From Erythrophleum ivorense (lineage: Eukaryota > Streptophyta > Magnoliopsida > Fabales > Fabaceae), in the NCBI GenBank assembly GCA_026724425.1, contig JAIUCV010000004.1:2118001-2182000 (forward strand): a stretch of 64,000 bases of DNA, in the 5' to 3' direction. Shown here piece after piece: positions 36,801 through 49,696 of the stretch; positions within the stretch are counted from its first letter, which is position 1; each line of letters starts with the position of its first letter. The notes beneath the pieces are model-generated. The model ran no database searches. It was given only the letters and a program-made list of their open reading frames with translations, and was not told the DNA's origin. The translations under genes were made by a program, and so were the position numbers.

Positions 36801-39800
36801 GCAGCGATGAGGATACACAGGAAATAAGCAAATTGCCAATGTTAATACAGGCCAGCAAAATGAGAGAAGCGTCTGCCAAAGTGGCCGGCGTTTTACAAAT
36901 GTCCATGCAAAAAAGGCATCATTTTCAGAAAATACTTGTTCCTGCCAAAGACAGTCGAATATTGTTACATTGGAACACAGAAATCAAATCACTTTCTTAA
37001 CATACTGTGTAGAGTAAAGCATAAGAATTAAGTCATTGAAAGCTTCCCAACAAGCCAATGATATCAATTAGAATATGCATTTAAAATCCAAGGATAGCTT
37101 ATAATGCTTATAAATATCTCTCCAAAGTTCAAAAAATTGCTGTTATCTTTTTTTAATTGTTTTCAAGATTAAAAAGATCCCCAATTGCATTCAAGTACAA
37201 GTTAAATATAATATTCCTTTGTATGCCATATGAGAATGAGATATCACATATTATCCAAAAGGAGAAAGCACAAGATAAGACCAGAGGAACGGCAACACAA
37301 AACAATCTCTCTCTAATGCAAAACATACCCACAAGAGACAAACCCAGATAAGGAGATAAAGATTGTATAAAACAAACAATAAAAATAGTCATTGATATGA
37401 AGACACATAAAAGCTGCAAGAGTCATTAATACAAGAGGCCCACAAAGTGATTGCTCCAATCATCAAGTTATCCATTTTCCCAACATAGCATGATTAACCA
37501 TCTTGAGCACAGGTGGACCTACCTTATTTATTGGCACAGTCAAAATTTTAAAAATTGAAAAGTTACCTTTAATTTAGTTATAATTTCATAAATCACACTA
37601 CTGGTACAACTTCCAAATCAATTCAATTTTGAATGACCGCTTCAAAATTTCAATCTTAGTTCCATCCCTAATCCTAGTAGCAGTCACAGTTCAAGTACGG
37701 GAATTGCAGAAGCACAATCATTATCTGAGGCCATTTATCCTGGTTTTTATCAAATTCCTAGCAGGAGGAAAAATCCTTTGAGGTTTTATCATGGAATTGT
37801 AGGGTCATACATCCAAAATTGAAAGAATCAGTATTGTTTTAAGTGTTATTCTTATACATTATATTACTAGCCATTCAAGAAACCATTATGTTTTCTAAAA
37901 AGCCTTCAATCATTTTTATTACAGCCCCCCCAAAAAAGCAATCCGGGTTCAATCCTGATCCAAAGTAGAAGTCACGCTTCAAGTATGCAATTTGCAAGAG
38001 CACAGTTTTTTTTTTCCAAAGGATTAATTTATCATAGGTCTGTAAAAACATGAAACCACCCCCTTCCCTGATAGAAAGTAAAGGGAGAATACAGAAAAAG
38101 AAGGCAAAAAAAGAAAGAAAGCAAGAAAGAAAAGGATTAAATAAATAGCTGATAGGGATCCAAGTATATAGTATAATTATAAAGAGGTCAACATCATTGC
38201 GCCCGCAAGATTCTGAAATGTTCACTGATCCACACATGGAACATATATGTGCATAACCCTTGAATATTATCATTGCAACAAAACAATTGCACTAAGAAAA
38301 TTAAAACCAAAGATGGGGGAAAAAAACTTACAGGAAAGATTTCTAAATGTGCAGGCCAAGTAGACAACTTTTTCTTCCCAGGACGAACAGTCTTTACCAC
38401 ACGATCACAACGCACTAGAAGATTTTTTCTCAGTAGAATGTTGGCAATATCTTCTGTTTCCAGATTCTTATCTGATTCTAGAATACCTTTGAGCTCTGGA
38501 TGATTTTTCAAGAAGCTCACAAAATGCTTCCCTCTAAAATATTCAACACGTGTCTCCTGCAGAACAGCCCATCTAGAAACCAAATCCTTATGGTCCCTCA
38601 CCTTCTCGGCAAACAACTGAAAAACATCTTCCTTGGCAGCTTGTTTCTAAAAACCAAATCAATCTCAAGATAATCACAAAATAATAGGAAGACTTTTGCA
38701 TTTCAATTTGAAGTGGTTTAGTAGTTAGCAAGAGGTATTAGGTTCAAACCTCTATTCTGTCATGCACACCCCCCCCCCCCAAAAAATAAAAAATAAAAAA
38801 AGAGAGAGAGAAATTCAAAGACAAAGCACATTTAAACATGGTCAGCAAAATGATCTAGTATACAGGAGAAACAGATCCCAGAATATCATAAAAGAAGCAA
38901 TTGACATGTAGCTTGGAACAAAATGTAAATCTAGACACCTGTATTATAAGCTTTTAGAAAATAAACCATTTTTCACAATTGCTAACACCTCAAATTTTAG
39001 GATTTTTTTGACAAATTTATTCAATCTATAAATAAAATATGATAAAGACCAATCATTATTAAGACAATAAACCCATTATTACGTTTCCACATCAAAGCGA
39101 GATATACTACTTAATTTAATTCTTTTTTCATTTAATTTCACACACTTTAAATCTTCCCCCACTATATATTTTCCATTAAAAAAAAGGAAAGAAAAAATTT
39201 ATACCTATTACAGATATTTGACCTTCAACAATTAAATAGCATTTAAAAATTAGAGTAAATTACACTCACCAGTTTTCATAACATACACTCACACTCCCTC
39301 TAAATTCATTTTACACTAGAACCTCCCTTAAGATTTTAGAACTTACACTCACACCCCGTTGGTAAGAACTAGTAGTTTATGTTCAAGTATTAGTTTGGCC
39401 GTTTGGTGGTACCGATCTGTGTTGCATTGAATTAGGTTATTGGGAGCTTTTGGGAGGAAAGATGCACCCGGTGTCAAGAGGGTACAGGCTCAATTGACAA
39501 TTCTGTTGATAGAGGGCAGGTTCTCGTATAAATTAAAGGTATAGCATGTGTGAATGTAGGTTTTTAAAAACTCCGTGGAAGTGAACGTAATTAAATCTAA
39601 AAATTAAATTTAAAAAAAATTATACAAGAAGTAGTTTCCTAATAATTTATATTCAGAATATGTTTGAATTTCAGCAGTACCTTTGTTACAATGATAGAAA
39701 TCTTGAAATTCTAACCCCAAGAAGACCATTGAAAAAAAATTTTTACCCAGGCTTCCTGTCCCTCCATTCCTAAGCAACCAAGTTAAGTGCAAAATAAATT

Positions 39801-40254
39801 GAGGTCGAGTGAAAAATACTGCTGTTCTTATATACATTGTTCAAAAGAATAATTTTGACAGATATGCACAAATTATTCAAAATATGCTATAATCTCCAAA
39901 TGGGAAGCCTATGATTCATGCCATAGAGAATACCTGCCTAATACCCGCTATAATCAGCTGTGTCACAAAAGAGGATGGCAAGACAGAGAGTAACAGCTAC
40001 CATTTATAAAAATTATTTTGCAGGAACGTAGCGTTATCATAAAAGTCATAATTAAACAGGATGAAGAAGTGAAATTGTAAAAACATTTCTCATTTAAGGA
40101 AAAAAACAAAAACATAGATCGATGAAAGGAAAAGAGACAGAGAAAGAGAGATTACCTTAGGCGGTGGGTCGGAGTTGGGATCTCTGCCGCCGTTCAGGGT
40201 GACTGCGGAGGACCGTCGCACCCTCTTCTTCTCTACTCCTCCTGATTTCTTCAT
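33821..40254 (-). CDS. SEC62: Protein translocation factor SEC62 (5 exons)
   Basis: Join (minus): 40254-40156, 38646-38332, 36941-36740, 34493-34265, 34076-33821, giving 366 aa with GT-AG introns and consistent phase. SEC62 is an ER membrane protein that works with SEC61 and SEC63 in post-translational import, and acts in ER-phagy in several eukaryotes. Exon 1 encodes a basic start (MKKSGGVEKKRVRRSSAV); exon 2 the cytosolic Sec62 domain (VFQLFAEKVRDHKDLVSRW, VEYFRGKHFVSFLKNHPEL, EDIANILLRKNLLVRCDRV); exon 3 EQVFSENDAFFAWTF and two membrane spans (about 162-180 and 186-205); exon 4 RYWFFPNILAEEATLRELF and a third span at 257-270; exon 5 YQKKVSNIIDDVLEW, ALSGMMEKQQ and an acidic tail. Length fits plant SEC62. 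Reading exon 5 upstream past its acceptor at 34077 gives a false longer frame. No break; likely functional. Confidence 0.93.
38690..38800 (+). repeat. Possible tRNA-derived SINE fragment in SEC62 intron 1
   Basis: GTGGTTTAGTAGTTAGCAAG followed 30 bp later by GGTTCAAACCTC resembles the A and B boxes of tRNA-derived SINEs, then a poly(C) run and AAAAATA-rich tail. Only the head is recognisable. Confidence 0.35.
39253..39597. mobile_element. 345-bp Mutator-type MITE in SEC62 intron 1
   Basis: An exact 9-bp duplication TAAAAATTA flanks it (39244-39252, 39598-39606). The ends are imperfect inverted repeats: GAGTAAATTACACTCACC and, from the right, GATTTAATTACGTTCACTTCC-like sequence. No coding content. 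Confidence 0.75.
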
Positions 40255-40484
40255 TTCGTTTCACTCACTCTCACCTCGCGGACGTCCCTCTGTTTTTTCG
40301 TATATTCTTTTTTTTTTTTTTTGCCAATCTTTTTTTTTTTTTGGGTATATTCAGTGATGATCCTTTTGCCAATTAGTATCTTAGAAATAAAACAAAAACA
40401 AATTAAATATATAACTTTACGGGTGTCTAGTGTTTGGTGTCAACGAACATAAGTGCTACCCCTTTGTTCCTTTCAGACTGAATA
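40255..40484 (-). promoter_or_regulatory. SEC62 5' region
   Basis: Directly upstream of the SEC62 ATG on the minus strand. Contains purine-rich runs on the coding strand (poly T of 11-13 on plus at about 40308-40341) that could lie in the 5' UTR. No clear TATA box. Confidence 0.4.
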
Positions 40485-40493
40485 ATTAAAATA

Positions 40494-40634
40494 GGGAAAA
40501 TTATAAATAAAAATTCAAATTTAAAAATTATTACTTTAAAAATAAAAAAATATTTTAGAATAATTATTTTTAAGTTTATACAAGTATTTTAAATTAATCA
40601 TTTTTAAGTTTGGGTTCTTATTTATAATTCTCCC
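40494..40634. mobile_element. 141-bp MITE with a perfect 9-bp target duplication
   Basis: Flanked by ATTAAAATA at 40485-40493 and 40635-40643. TIRs GGGAAAATTATAAATAA and, reverse complemented, GGGAGAATTATAAATAA extend about 40 bp through TTTAAAAATTATTA-like sequence. It resembles Mutator-type MITEs. Confidence 0.8.
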
Positions 40635-40643
40635 ATTAAAATA

Positions 40644-42090
40644 AAATAAAGTTACATATCAAATCTATTTTGCATGTAAATTTTCCTATGTAATGACGGC
40701 CTATTATGTTATTTATTATGTTCTATCTTTATTAATAAATTAGAATTAATTTACAAAAATATAAAACCTTAGAATAATACAATTCCTTCAATCGAGCGTC
40801 CCATTAACAGCTAACTACTATTTTATTAAAATGAGATTCATATTAGTGATATTTTCACAAAATATCAAATAATAATTTCTCTCGACCCAATGTGTATGTA
40901 TTATATTTAGAATTATCATTTTTTTTAATTTATTATATTTGTTTAAACACAATTTTGACTCTTCACCCAAGAAAACAATTTTTATTCAGACAATTCTGTT
41001 AAAAACTTGTTTTAGTGTGTGCGTTTAAGTTGGAGTTATAGAGACTTAAAGTTGGATTAACTTAATTTGTAAACTTAATTTTAGTCAAAAGTAAATTTAC
41101 ATAATATGATTTATATTTAAAAGCTTTTATCTAAAAGAAATTTTTTTTTTTTGGATCAACAATGCAATTTATTCAACACAAAAATAGCTTCTTCTTTTTT
41201 ACGTTAGTGTAAATGAAAGTTTGCCAGGCAAACGAGATCTAAAAAAAAACAGTTTAACACCAAATCAAACGAGTTAATTTATAACATAAACAAACTTTTC
41301 AATCCTTTAAACGCTAAACCAATCATATTTTTTGTTTCACCAAATGCTCTAGTTCATGTAAATTTTTCTCCACCAAAACTTAAAAAAGCTTTGTATAAAA
41401 AAAAAATTAAAAAAGCTTAGAATGATTTGGGAATACTCCTTTGAAAAAACAAAAATTCAAAGGCGTGTCTTGCATATTGTTGACCATCTCTATACAACCA
41501 CATGAATCAAACAAAACACAGTACAAATAACTCATCTTACATAGAAAACATTTTAGAAGTCGACAGCGATAATTTTCTTCAATCATTGTCGTTATCAACA
41601 ATTTTCTCTCACAATTAGGTATGGATCTAGGATTAAATTATGAGAAATGAAAATTGGAAAAATTAATATATTTGTATATATTTATAATTTACCAAAGCTA
41701 AGAACCATTTTTTTATTTCTTAAAATTTATTAATAATTAAGTTTGTGTTGAACTTTTCAATAATTTCTCTGTTAATATAAATAACCATACAATATGCAAA
41801 AAAATTATCTTTTATGTTATTCTTCACTTATCTTTTATGATGTTCATGGCTAAAATAAACCTCTCACGTTTGCAGTTGAGATTTAGATTTTTAACTTTTA
41901 AAACTTTTAAAAATATATATTTTTACCATTTATTACTTCAAAATAATTTTCTTTTAAAGATAATTTCTTTCTTTTTTTTTTTAAACATTTGTTACTCAAA
42001 AATAATTCCTTACTAACATGAGAGAAAGGGTTGGGGTGAGCAACCCTCCTGCCCCCAAATATGTCCACGCCCATAATCACAAATAGAAGG
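40644..42090. other. AT-rich intergenic DNA
   Basis: No gene recognised on either strand; open frames are short and of biased composition. Confidence 0.5.
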
Positions 42091-42447
42091 AGCAAAATTT
42101 TATTTTAGTCATTTATAAATGAGATTTTTTTTATTTAAGCCTTCATAAGATTTTTTTAAAATTTAGTTTCTTACATATAAGATATTTTTTAATTTAATTT
42201 TTCATAAAATTATTTTCTTAATTTGATATCTCATATATTTTTTTTCAATTTAAAACAAATATATTATTAATAACATTTTTTATAAGAGACAAAATTGAAA
42301 AAACCTATATATATATATAAACTAAATTAAAAAGATAATTTTATGATGTATCAAATTAAAAAATATTTTATTTATAAGAGAGTAAATAAAAAAAAAATTT
42401 ATAAAGAATTAAATTTAAACATATATTACCAAAATAAAATTTTATTT
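42090..42447. mobile_element. Probable inverted-repeat MITE
   Basis: The left edge reads AAAATTTTATTTTAGTCAT and the right edge is its inverse, CCAAAATAAAATTTT; inner segments (AAATATTTTATTTATAAGAG and TCTTACATATAAGATATTTT) also pair. No clean target duplication was found, so the boundaries are approximate. Confidence 0.45.
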
Positions 42448-43081
42448 CAAATAGAAGTCCCTTTCGAAAAAGGTACTCAACAACATCCATACTAGATCCA
42501 CTGCAGCAACACAAGGGAATTGGTGGCTTTTGGATTTGTTCAATATTGGTATCCAACGCATCTCCACTGAAATGACAGCTGTTTGTTGCTTCCGATAAGT
42601 TAACTCAAAGCTTTTCCAACAACCAACTAGCAAGAAATTTGTTGATTTCCTATAGATCCCAGAACATGTGATTGAGGAAAGTGCATAAGAAATTCCACTT
42701 CAGCATCTAACACGCAAATAATGTCCCTCTTTATATTTAATAAATAAATGTGTAATATATATTTAAAAAGAGATCAAGAAAAAAATAAAAAAATAAATAA
42801 GAGAAAAAGAAATGAATCTCATATACATTTTTACGATTTTATATTACTTTTTCTCCTAAATATATAAATATTATTGCAGAGAATTATAATCTCTTACTAT
42901 ATCACTTGATATTAGAATGAGGAACATATCACAATTTTGAACATAAATTATAGTGAGATAATTAGACATGCATTCGTTTTAGGTAGATTAAGAAAGGTAT
43001 TATTATTTGAATTTTGATATGTTGAATAATATGAAATAAAATATGTTTGAAATATTAGGAAAAAAAGTTTTAGAGTCAACA
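42448..43081. other. Spacer before the large MULE
   Basis: No gene seen; mostly AT-rich. Confidence 0.4.
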
Positions 43082-44258
43082 CTTTTATATTGGAGTGGCT
43101 TTTCTCCAGTTTGCCTGCCAATTAAAGAGTCAATTTGAAGCAATCCACGCCATTGAATTCATCCAACCGTTGCTCTACAGAGGCATGGCCTATGAATCAA
43201 ATCCTGAAACAAAGTCATTCCATGCGATTAAAGCTTTCTCCAACAATCTCGTATCTGAAATGCATCGTTTTTATAAGTCTCAAATGTTGAATATTCTTGA
43301 AAGCCCCAAACCAGAAACAAGCTTGTGTTTTGCATTGTCTAAGCTTTTGTTTTGGAGATTCCAAACCCCTATTGCATCAACATTCATGGTGGGGGAGATT
43401 TGGCAAGAAATCATTTTCCACATTTAAGGAAGGAAAGATTGTAGCTTGTGATCTTCTGGATCATTTTGAGGCAAGCTTCTTGTTCTAAAAGGGAAAGCTT
43501 GTTCTAGGTAGTAGTTTTTTCTTGTTGAAGTTATAGTGAGGTTAGCTACTGGAGGTAAGCTTCTTGTTCAGTTAGAAGTCCTGCTTGTTTTCTGTTATTT
43601 GAGGGTAGCTCTTGCTTAGTCATATGATGATATGGTTCCTCTTTATGGTTTAGGCTTTTCTATGGTAAGTTTTGGTCTTCATTACCTTCATCCTCAGAAA
43701 TACAAAGCATTAGTCTTCAACAAGGGTTAGTAGCTGTTCATTATAATGTTAATTTTGATACTTTTTTCATTGCAAAACTTTTATGTTGCTTTTTTTTTTT
43801 TGTTTAGCTGTAGGTCTTGTGCAAAAATATTGATGATCATTCAGCTATAATGACTTCCATAAAAATTACAAGCAATAATTGATAGGTATGCTAATGTGTA
43901 GTTTTCAATTTGAAGGTTTTGAGATTGATAATGTTTAGCCAAAATAAATAAATAAGTTCGAATATCATCAATCCCTTGTTATTATATTTAGTAGATACTG
44001 CTTGCTAAATTCCAATGGACAAATACTATTGAAAGTCAACACTTATGCAACCTATGCATCATTTGACTTATAGAACTTACAAGACAACCAAAAAAAATTG
44101 TTTTTGCGTTTCATTATTTCATTTGTTTCCTCGATGAATCATATCAAAAGGTAATAAGTGGCTTGTTATGTGGTCAACGTGAAAAAGTAGAAATGAATAT
44201 AATAGTTTGTTAAAGTTATTTATTATTTAGAGTCAAAGATTACTCTTAGAATAAGAAT

Positions 44259-44911
44259 TAGGATTGTACATGGACAGGGTCGGGTCAGACATCTAGTAAA
44301 TCCAATACCTTACCCGATTAAGATATCAAACTTATTTTTATGCTAATAACCCTACTTGGCCCAAACAAGCCCGAGTTAGGGCGTGTTAGGGCTGCTCAGA
44401 CTTTTTTCTAATTTTTTAATAAATTGATACTTATAATATAAAAATATTTTTGTACAAACTCATATGTATATATATCAAAAGAATAGACTTTTAAAACTCT
44501 TATATTTTTATTAGTAATAAAAAAATAGTCTAATATTATCAAAAAAAAATATAAGCTATATTAGCATAATTAGCCTTAAGTAAATATATGTATTTTCGTT
44601 ATTTAACAAAAGAAATATTAGGAAGCATACACATCAATGATAAAAATAATTAAAAAGCAGGGAAGGTTTGCATAGGTAATAAAAACTACAATATGTAGAG
44701 AGAATTAGATGAAATAATAATTATATATATATATATATATATAAGATGGCAAGATGTTAACAATTAAAAAAAAAGTAACAATTAAAATCCCGATTCGACT
44801 TGATATAATTTTATTTAAAATTCTACCCATTTATATTTTTGGTTCAATCCGACCGGATTAGATAGGGTTAGGGTGGGCCCCTAGGGCGTATTAGACCAAT
44901 AAACACCCCTA
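44259..44911. mobile_element. hAT-type MITE nested in the MULE
   Basis: Ends TAGGATTGTACATGG and, from the right, TAGGGGTGTTTATTGG; flanked by ATAAGAAT (44251-44258) and ATAGGAAT (44912-44919), an 8-bp duplication with one mismatch. It has subterminal CGGGTC and GGGCC motifs like the other hAT elements here. It is 653 bp with no coding content, and contains a (TA)n run near 44724-44745. Confidence 0.65.
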
Positions 44912-45249
44912 ATAGGAATTGCGTAATTATATATATGTTGAAACTAAATTTTATTTCTTTTGAAAATTGGAAAAAAGTCTTTTATATTTTTATTTTTGCA
45001 AATATAATTATTGTTCATTTAGCACATCAATTTTAATTAGTCTTTTTATTTCTATAGAAAACATCATTACCTTGTTCACATTATAAGTACCCATCCTTTC
45101 TATGGATCCTTCTATAGGGTTTAATTTTAAGCCTAAATTTGATAGCTTTAAAATAGCATGATTGTTTTAGATTAATTATGGTAAAAAATTAGGATTCGAA
45201 GTTTGAAAACAATATGTCAACAAATGCAATGATGATTTCATATTGTCTT

Positions 45250-46860
45250 GTAATTACATATGTTGTAAAAAAGGCGGTCAAAGGGAAAGACAAATGAGAC
45301 TTTAAGATTGCTAATCCTTAACCAAAGACAAGAACCAATTGCAAAGCAAGAATCAAATTGATACTTATAAATGGAAAATATAAAATGTATAACTTTGTGA
45401 GTGAACACAATCACACGCTTATGTGAAAGCTATTTATATGCTGGCACCACAATGCAAGATATCTAAGAAGCTTAGAAGATTGAGTTGGCAAAGGATTTTA
45501 GGATTTGACAAAAAACATCCTTTGACTAGATGAGTGCACATACAAAAGGGGGGACATATCTTGGTTATACTCGCAAAGATGTCAAAAGTTATCTTTAAGA
45601 AAGATGACAAAGGAGTATGGTGTATAGGGAGCTTGGTGCTTTATTGCAATATTATCAATAATAGTTTTTGGAAAATGTATCATTTTACCATATTTATCAA
45701 ATGGATGTAGGAACAAATAACTAATGTCTTTTAAGTTAGTACAAAAATATTAGTTGATTACGGTTATTTCGATAATATAGTATCTCTTGACACAATACAC
45801 TATACTAACAAGAAAAATAAACAACTTACTTTATTTTATAGGTTCAATCATCATAGGGGAATACTTATTTTTAGAGCAACATTATTATATAATGAAATAA
45901 TAGACTCTTTTAAGTGACTCTTTAAAAATTTCTTAGCAGCTCACAAGCTTAAAAAGCCCCAAACCCTTTTCATTGACCAAGACCCATCAATGGGCAAAGT
46001 ACAATGTGAGGTAATGCCTAAGGTGTATGATGGATTATGCATACGGCATGTGATACAAAATGATATTAAGCACTTAGGATATTTAACTCTGGCTCGCACT
46101 TCTTGAAGGACTTCAAGAGTTGTATGTATGAATATATGGATGAAACACAGTTTTCAGATGAAATGGAGTGGATTGATATTAGAATATGATGTTCATGATA
46201 ATTCATAGCTTCAACATGTCTCCAGTATAAAAGAAAAATAGGCAATATATTACATAACAAAACTTTGACCCTTGGAATGCAAAGCCCATAATTAAGTGAA
46301 TCCTTGAATTCGAACGTGAAAACTTTTATGAACCCAGACATAAACATTGTTAAATTCTTTAAAACATTCAAAAGTAAGTAAAGGACAAGAGGTACAATGA
46401 ATTGAAATATGAGTTTCAGTCATGGCAAAAGGTCCCAATATTGAAAATGGAGAATCCCTTAATGTTGCAACAACTTATTCAAATTTATATCCCTACTATC
46501 TTTGAATTGTTCAAAGAGGAGTTTGATTGAATTGTAGCAACTTGTGTAAAGCATAAAAACAAAAGTGGGCCTGCATTTAAGTATGTCATTTCTATGGTAA
46601 AATAAAAGAAAGATTATAGAGTGAGATTTCATCATTCTATCAAATCAATCACTTGTAGTTGTATGAAATTTGAGACTGTTGGTATACTGTATTACCATGC
46701 GTTGAAGGTGTTTGATCACATGGATATTAAAATATTTTTAAATCTATATATTCTCACAAGGTGGACAAAGAGTGTGAGAAATGGTGTGGTTCATGATGTC
46801 AAGGGAAAGGAAATCATAGAAGACACAAAGTCAAAAAAACACGCAATGATATAGATAATT
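45250..46860 (+). pseudogene. FAR1/FRS-type MULE transposase, decayed
   Basis: Parts of all three FAR1-family domains can be read in order on the plus strand with stops and frameshifts between them. A FAR1 DNA-binding domain: TNCKARIKLILINGKYKM, then FVSEHNHTL (45334-45425). An MULE transposase core: YFDNIVSLDTIHYTNKKN and RFNHHRGILIF (around 45765-45870), then FKNFLAAHKLKKPQTLFIDQ and DPSMG (45925-45995), which includes two of the DDE acidic residues, then DGLCIRHVIQNDIKH. A SWIM zinc finger: SITCSCMKFETVGILYYHAL near 46650, with the usual third Cys replaced by Tyr, and YILTRWTK downstream. FAR1/FHY3 are light-signalling factors derived from such transposases. Because this copy sits inside TIRs, it is a transposon gene, not a domesticated factor. 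It is clearly non-functional. Confidence 0.8.
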
Positions 46861-48560
46861 TTGTCCTATGCTAATAAGAATAACAATGATAATTCAAAAT
46901 ATGCTTCTTAAAATTTTTTCATAATTTTTATATAAGAATTGATATTTATACATAATATTTGTAGAAGAACGAAGCACACAATATGACTTAATTTGGTGTA
47001 TCCTATTTAGCACTATTAACCCTTATATACAACCTCAAACCCTAGAAGGTGAATTTACTTTTACAGATATGATAATAGTAAGAATTTTCAATTTATGAAA
47101 TGCATATTTTGTTGTTGCACAAGTAGTGTTCATCATATAACTGATGTTACTTTTTAATGTAAGTGCCCATTGATCACCCTATCCCACCACTTGAAGGAAT
47201 GGATTTAAGTAGAAATTTCTCATCTTCCAACGCTCAACATGTTTGATATGATATTAATGCATATTTAGTAAATGTTAACGATAGTTTGTATGTTGCATTT
47301 CTAGCCTTTGTGTATGTTGCTTAGGGATATTTTGATTCAGCTAAATTATTTTGTATATGCAAACATAATATATTTTGTAAGTTCAACTTGCATAGGCTGA
47401 ATCATTTTGTATAAGTTAACAAATGAATGAATGCATTTGTATTCAAATGTAGGAATTTATTACAATAATATCTTCTTTATACTAAGCTATTATCTATAAT
47501 TACAATGCTCATTTACATCTTTTACAATGACTAATTAAAAACCATTACATCTTAAAGCCACTACATCTTATTCATCCATGGTCTTCATCTGTATGCCATT
47601 ACAGTGATCTGTAGTCTTCATTGTCTGTAGTCTTCAAATAGCATGTGCCAATTTAGAAATCAAAGTTCAATGCCATTTCACCAAACAACCTAGTTACAAT
47701 GATTAATCTGTTGTCTTCAAATAGCAAAGTTCAGTCCAAATCCTAAACACCACATCATTCAGCTGTCCCAATTCTCCAGTCAGCAAACAAGGAAAAACAA
47801 AAATTAAAACAGTAGCAGCATCACCACAGTATCAGGTTTCATTCAATCTGAAATCCCAAGAAAGCACAAATAACCCAATTTAGCAAATGCCATTTCGGAT
47901 CTCAAACAATTATCAACATTTTATTACGTCTCATGCAAATAATCAACAGCTTTAGTTTTTTGAAAAATATAACTGTAAATTTACCTTTTGATTCAATGCT
48001 AGGGGCATGGCAATTGAAGCGATACAATTTAAAAGAACAAATGAAAGTCTGAAACTATCTTGTAGCCTATGAACTCTTAGATCAATCCAATCATTATACT
48101 TATTTGTATGAGAATTTTTCACTTTGATAGATTCAATCTGTGCAAATTGATAAATTGAGTAAATTAGTAAGGTCTGCACATACAACTTTTGAATGATCCT
48201 ACCATTTCTATCATGTAAATACATATATCACTTTATTCATATGGCTTATTAATTTTTAGTAAGCGAAATTTACCCAAAATTTTCTTATTTGCACATATAG
48301 TCAATCATCCTAATCAGACCAAATAATTAATAAATCCCAATTATACCAGATAATTTGATCTCTTTCCTTGATTATGTGCTGCAAAACATTAATAGTAGAT
48401 CATAGTCATTTTACAGTGAGGATAGGAAACAAACGCCACCAAAAAAAGGTAAAAACAAAACACAATGAAGACTCAAACGTAATGATGATATGCCATTAAT
48501 GTATTCTATAAGTGCAGTCAGCTAATCAACCATACACTCAAATCCTACCATCATCTCATT
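46861..48560. other. Non-coding right part of the MULE
   Basis: No gene seen. Some repeated TGTAGTCTTCA and CAAATAGCA words occur near 47580-47730. Confidence 0.4.
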
Positions 48561-49022
48561 TTTATAATCTTTTTCCATTCATAAATCATGCATACCAAAG
48601 CTGAAATTCAGCATACCACAACGTAGAGCTTCTTTGTCAAATGCATGGCTTCAAATTCGAGGAATGCAGACGCCATTAGAGGGTGGAGAGCTTCAAAACA
48701 TAGATGCCGTTAGAGGGAGGATCATCAAGTGCAGTGCTTGGACTTGGAGAAAATCGTGTTTGGTTGGTGGGGAAAATCGCGTGAATGGCTTTGTTTAAGA
48801 AATGGGAGAGCCACGTGTCAGCATCTCAACGAATAGAGAAACGGACAGCTATGATCTTTGCTTGCGGGATTTGGACCAAAACGTAGCGCTTCAGTTTAAT
48901 GAAACATTACGTTTTGATTCCCATGCCATGTGTCAGTAGAGCAACAGTTAGATGCGTTCAATGACATAGATTGCTTTAAATTGACTCTCTAGTTGGCGGT
49001 CAAAATGGGGAGAAGTTGCCCC

Positions 49023-49023
<1 letters not shown>

Positions 49024-49062
<39 letters not shown>
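49024..49062. repeat. (TA)n microsatellite at the MULE edge
   Basis: About 18 TA units starting within the right target duplication of the MULE; it may have expanded after insertion. Confidence 0.85.
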
Positions 49063-49063
<1 letters not shown>

Positions 49064-49696
49064 CTTAAATTTTTATATGTAAATTAAATTGATAAGATTA
49101 TTTTTTTCTCATGTGTTGCCTTTTTGTAGTAGGGTCCACTGATATTTAGTTGTTCGTGCATTTACAGGCCATAGCTTCCGATCTAAATAAAGATAAAATA
49201 TTTTTAAACTCCTGAGTTCAAAAATATAAGTTCTGATTAACTGTTGAAGGTTTTCTTTATTTTCTTTTCTTCTTTGTGATAGATTATTGATTAAAAGAGA
49301 TGTTTTAGTAAAATGTTTTTTATGTTCTTTTCTTTCTTTTTATTCTTCGTCTCCCAAACATACGTGCAGTAATTTAACAGATTAATATAGATTTGTTTTA
49401 AAACGTTTACAAACTTGTGAAAAATGAAAATAAAAAACTTAAATTAATCTTAAATAAATTTAAAAGATCAAAATATTATTTTTTTTAATAAAAAACCTAT
49501 AATTTATCATAACAAACTTCCGTTCTTCACCGTGTAAGAAGAAAATAATTTTTATTGGAAAAAAAAAGAACATTTTTTCCTCGCCTTCCCCATTCTTTCC
49601 GGCTTTCTGGTTGTGGTATGTACTATGTAGTGCTTGCTTCTTCTCCTCCGGCTTGCTTGATCTTCCTCCATCGCCACCGTCGACGAGACCAATACC
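49063..49696 (+). promoter_or_regulatory. Promoter and 5' UTR region of the ARMC8 gene
   Basis: Mostly AT-rich DNA, becoming C/T-rich after 49560, as is common in plant 5' UTRs. No clear TATA box near the expected start. Confidence 0.4.

Larger units (their letters stand above)
43091..49021 (+). mobile_element. ~5.9-kb Mutator-like element with long TIRs and a FAR1-type transposase relic
   Basis: The left end from 43091 and the reverse complement of the right end (49021 downward) align over at least 135 bp. Shared blocks include CTTTTCTCCAGTTTGCCTGCC versus CTTCTCCCCATTTTGACCGCC (similar, not identical), GAGTCAATTT(G/A)AAGCAATC and TTGCTCTAC. The flanks CTTTTATAT (43082-43090) and CCTTTATAT (49022-49030) are a 9-bp duplication with one mismatch. 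The interior holds a decayed transposase at 45250-46860 and a nested hAT element. An open frame at 43095-43427 lies in the TIR and is not a gene. Confidence 0.75.

Noticed and set aside
43095..43427. 110-codon plus-strand open frame
   Set aside because: It starts in the TIR of the large MULE and shares its sequence with the other end, so it is transposon DNA and not a gene.
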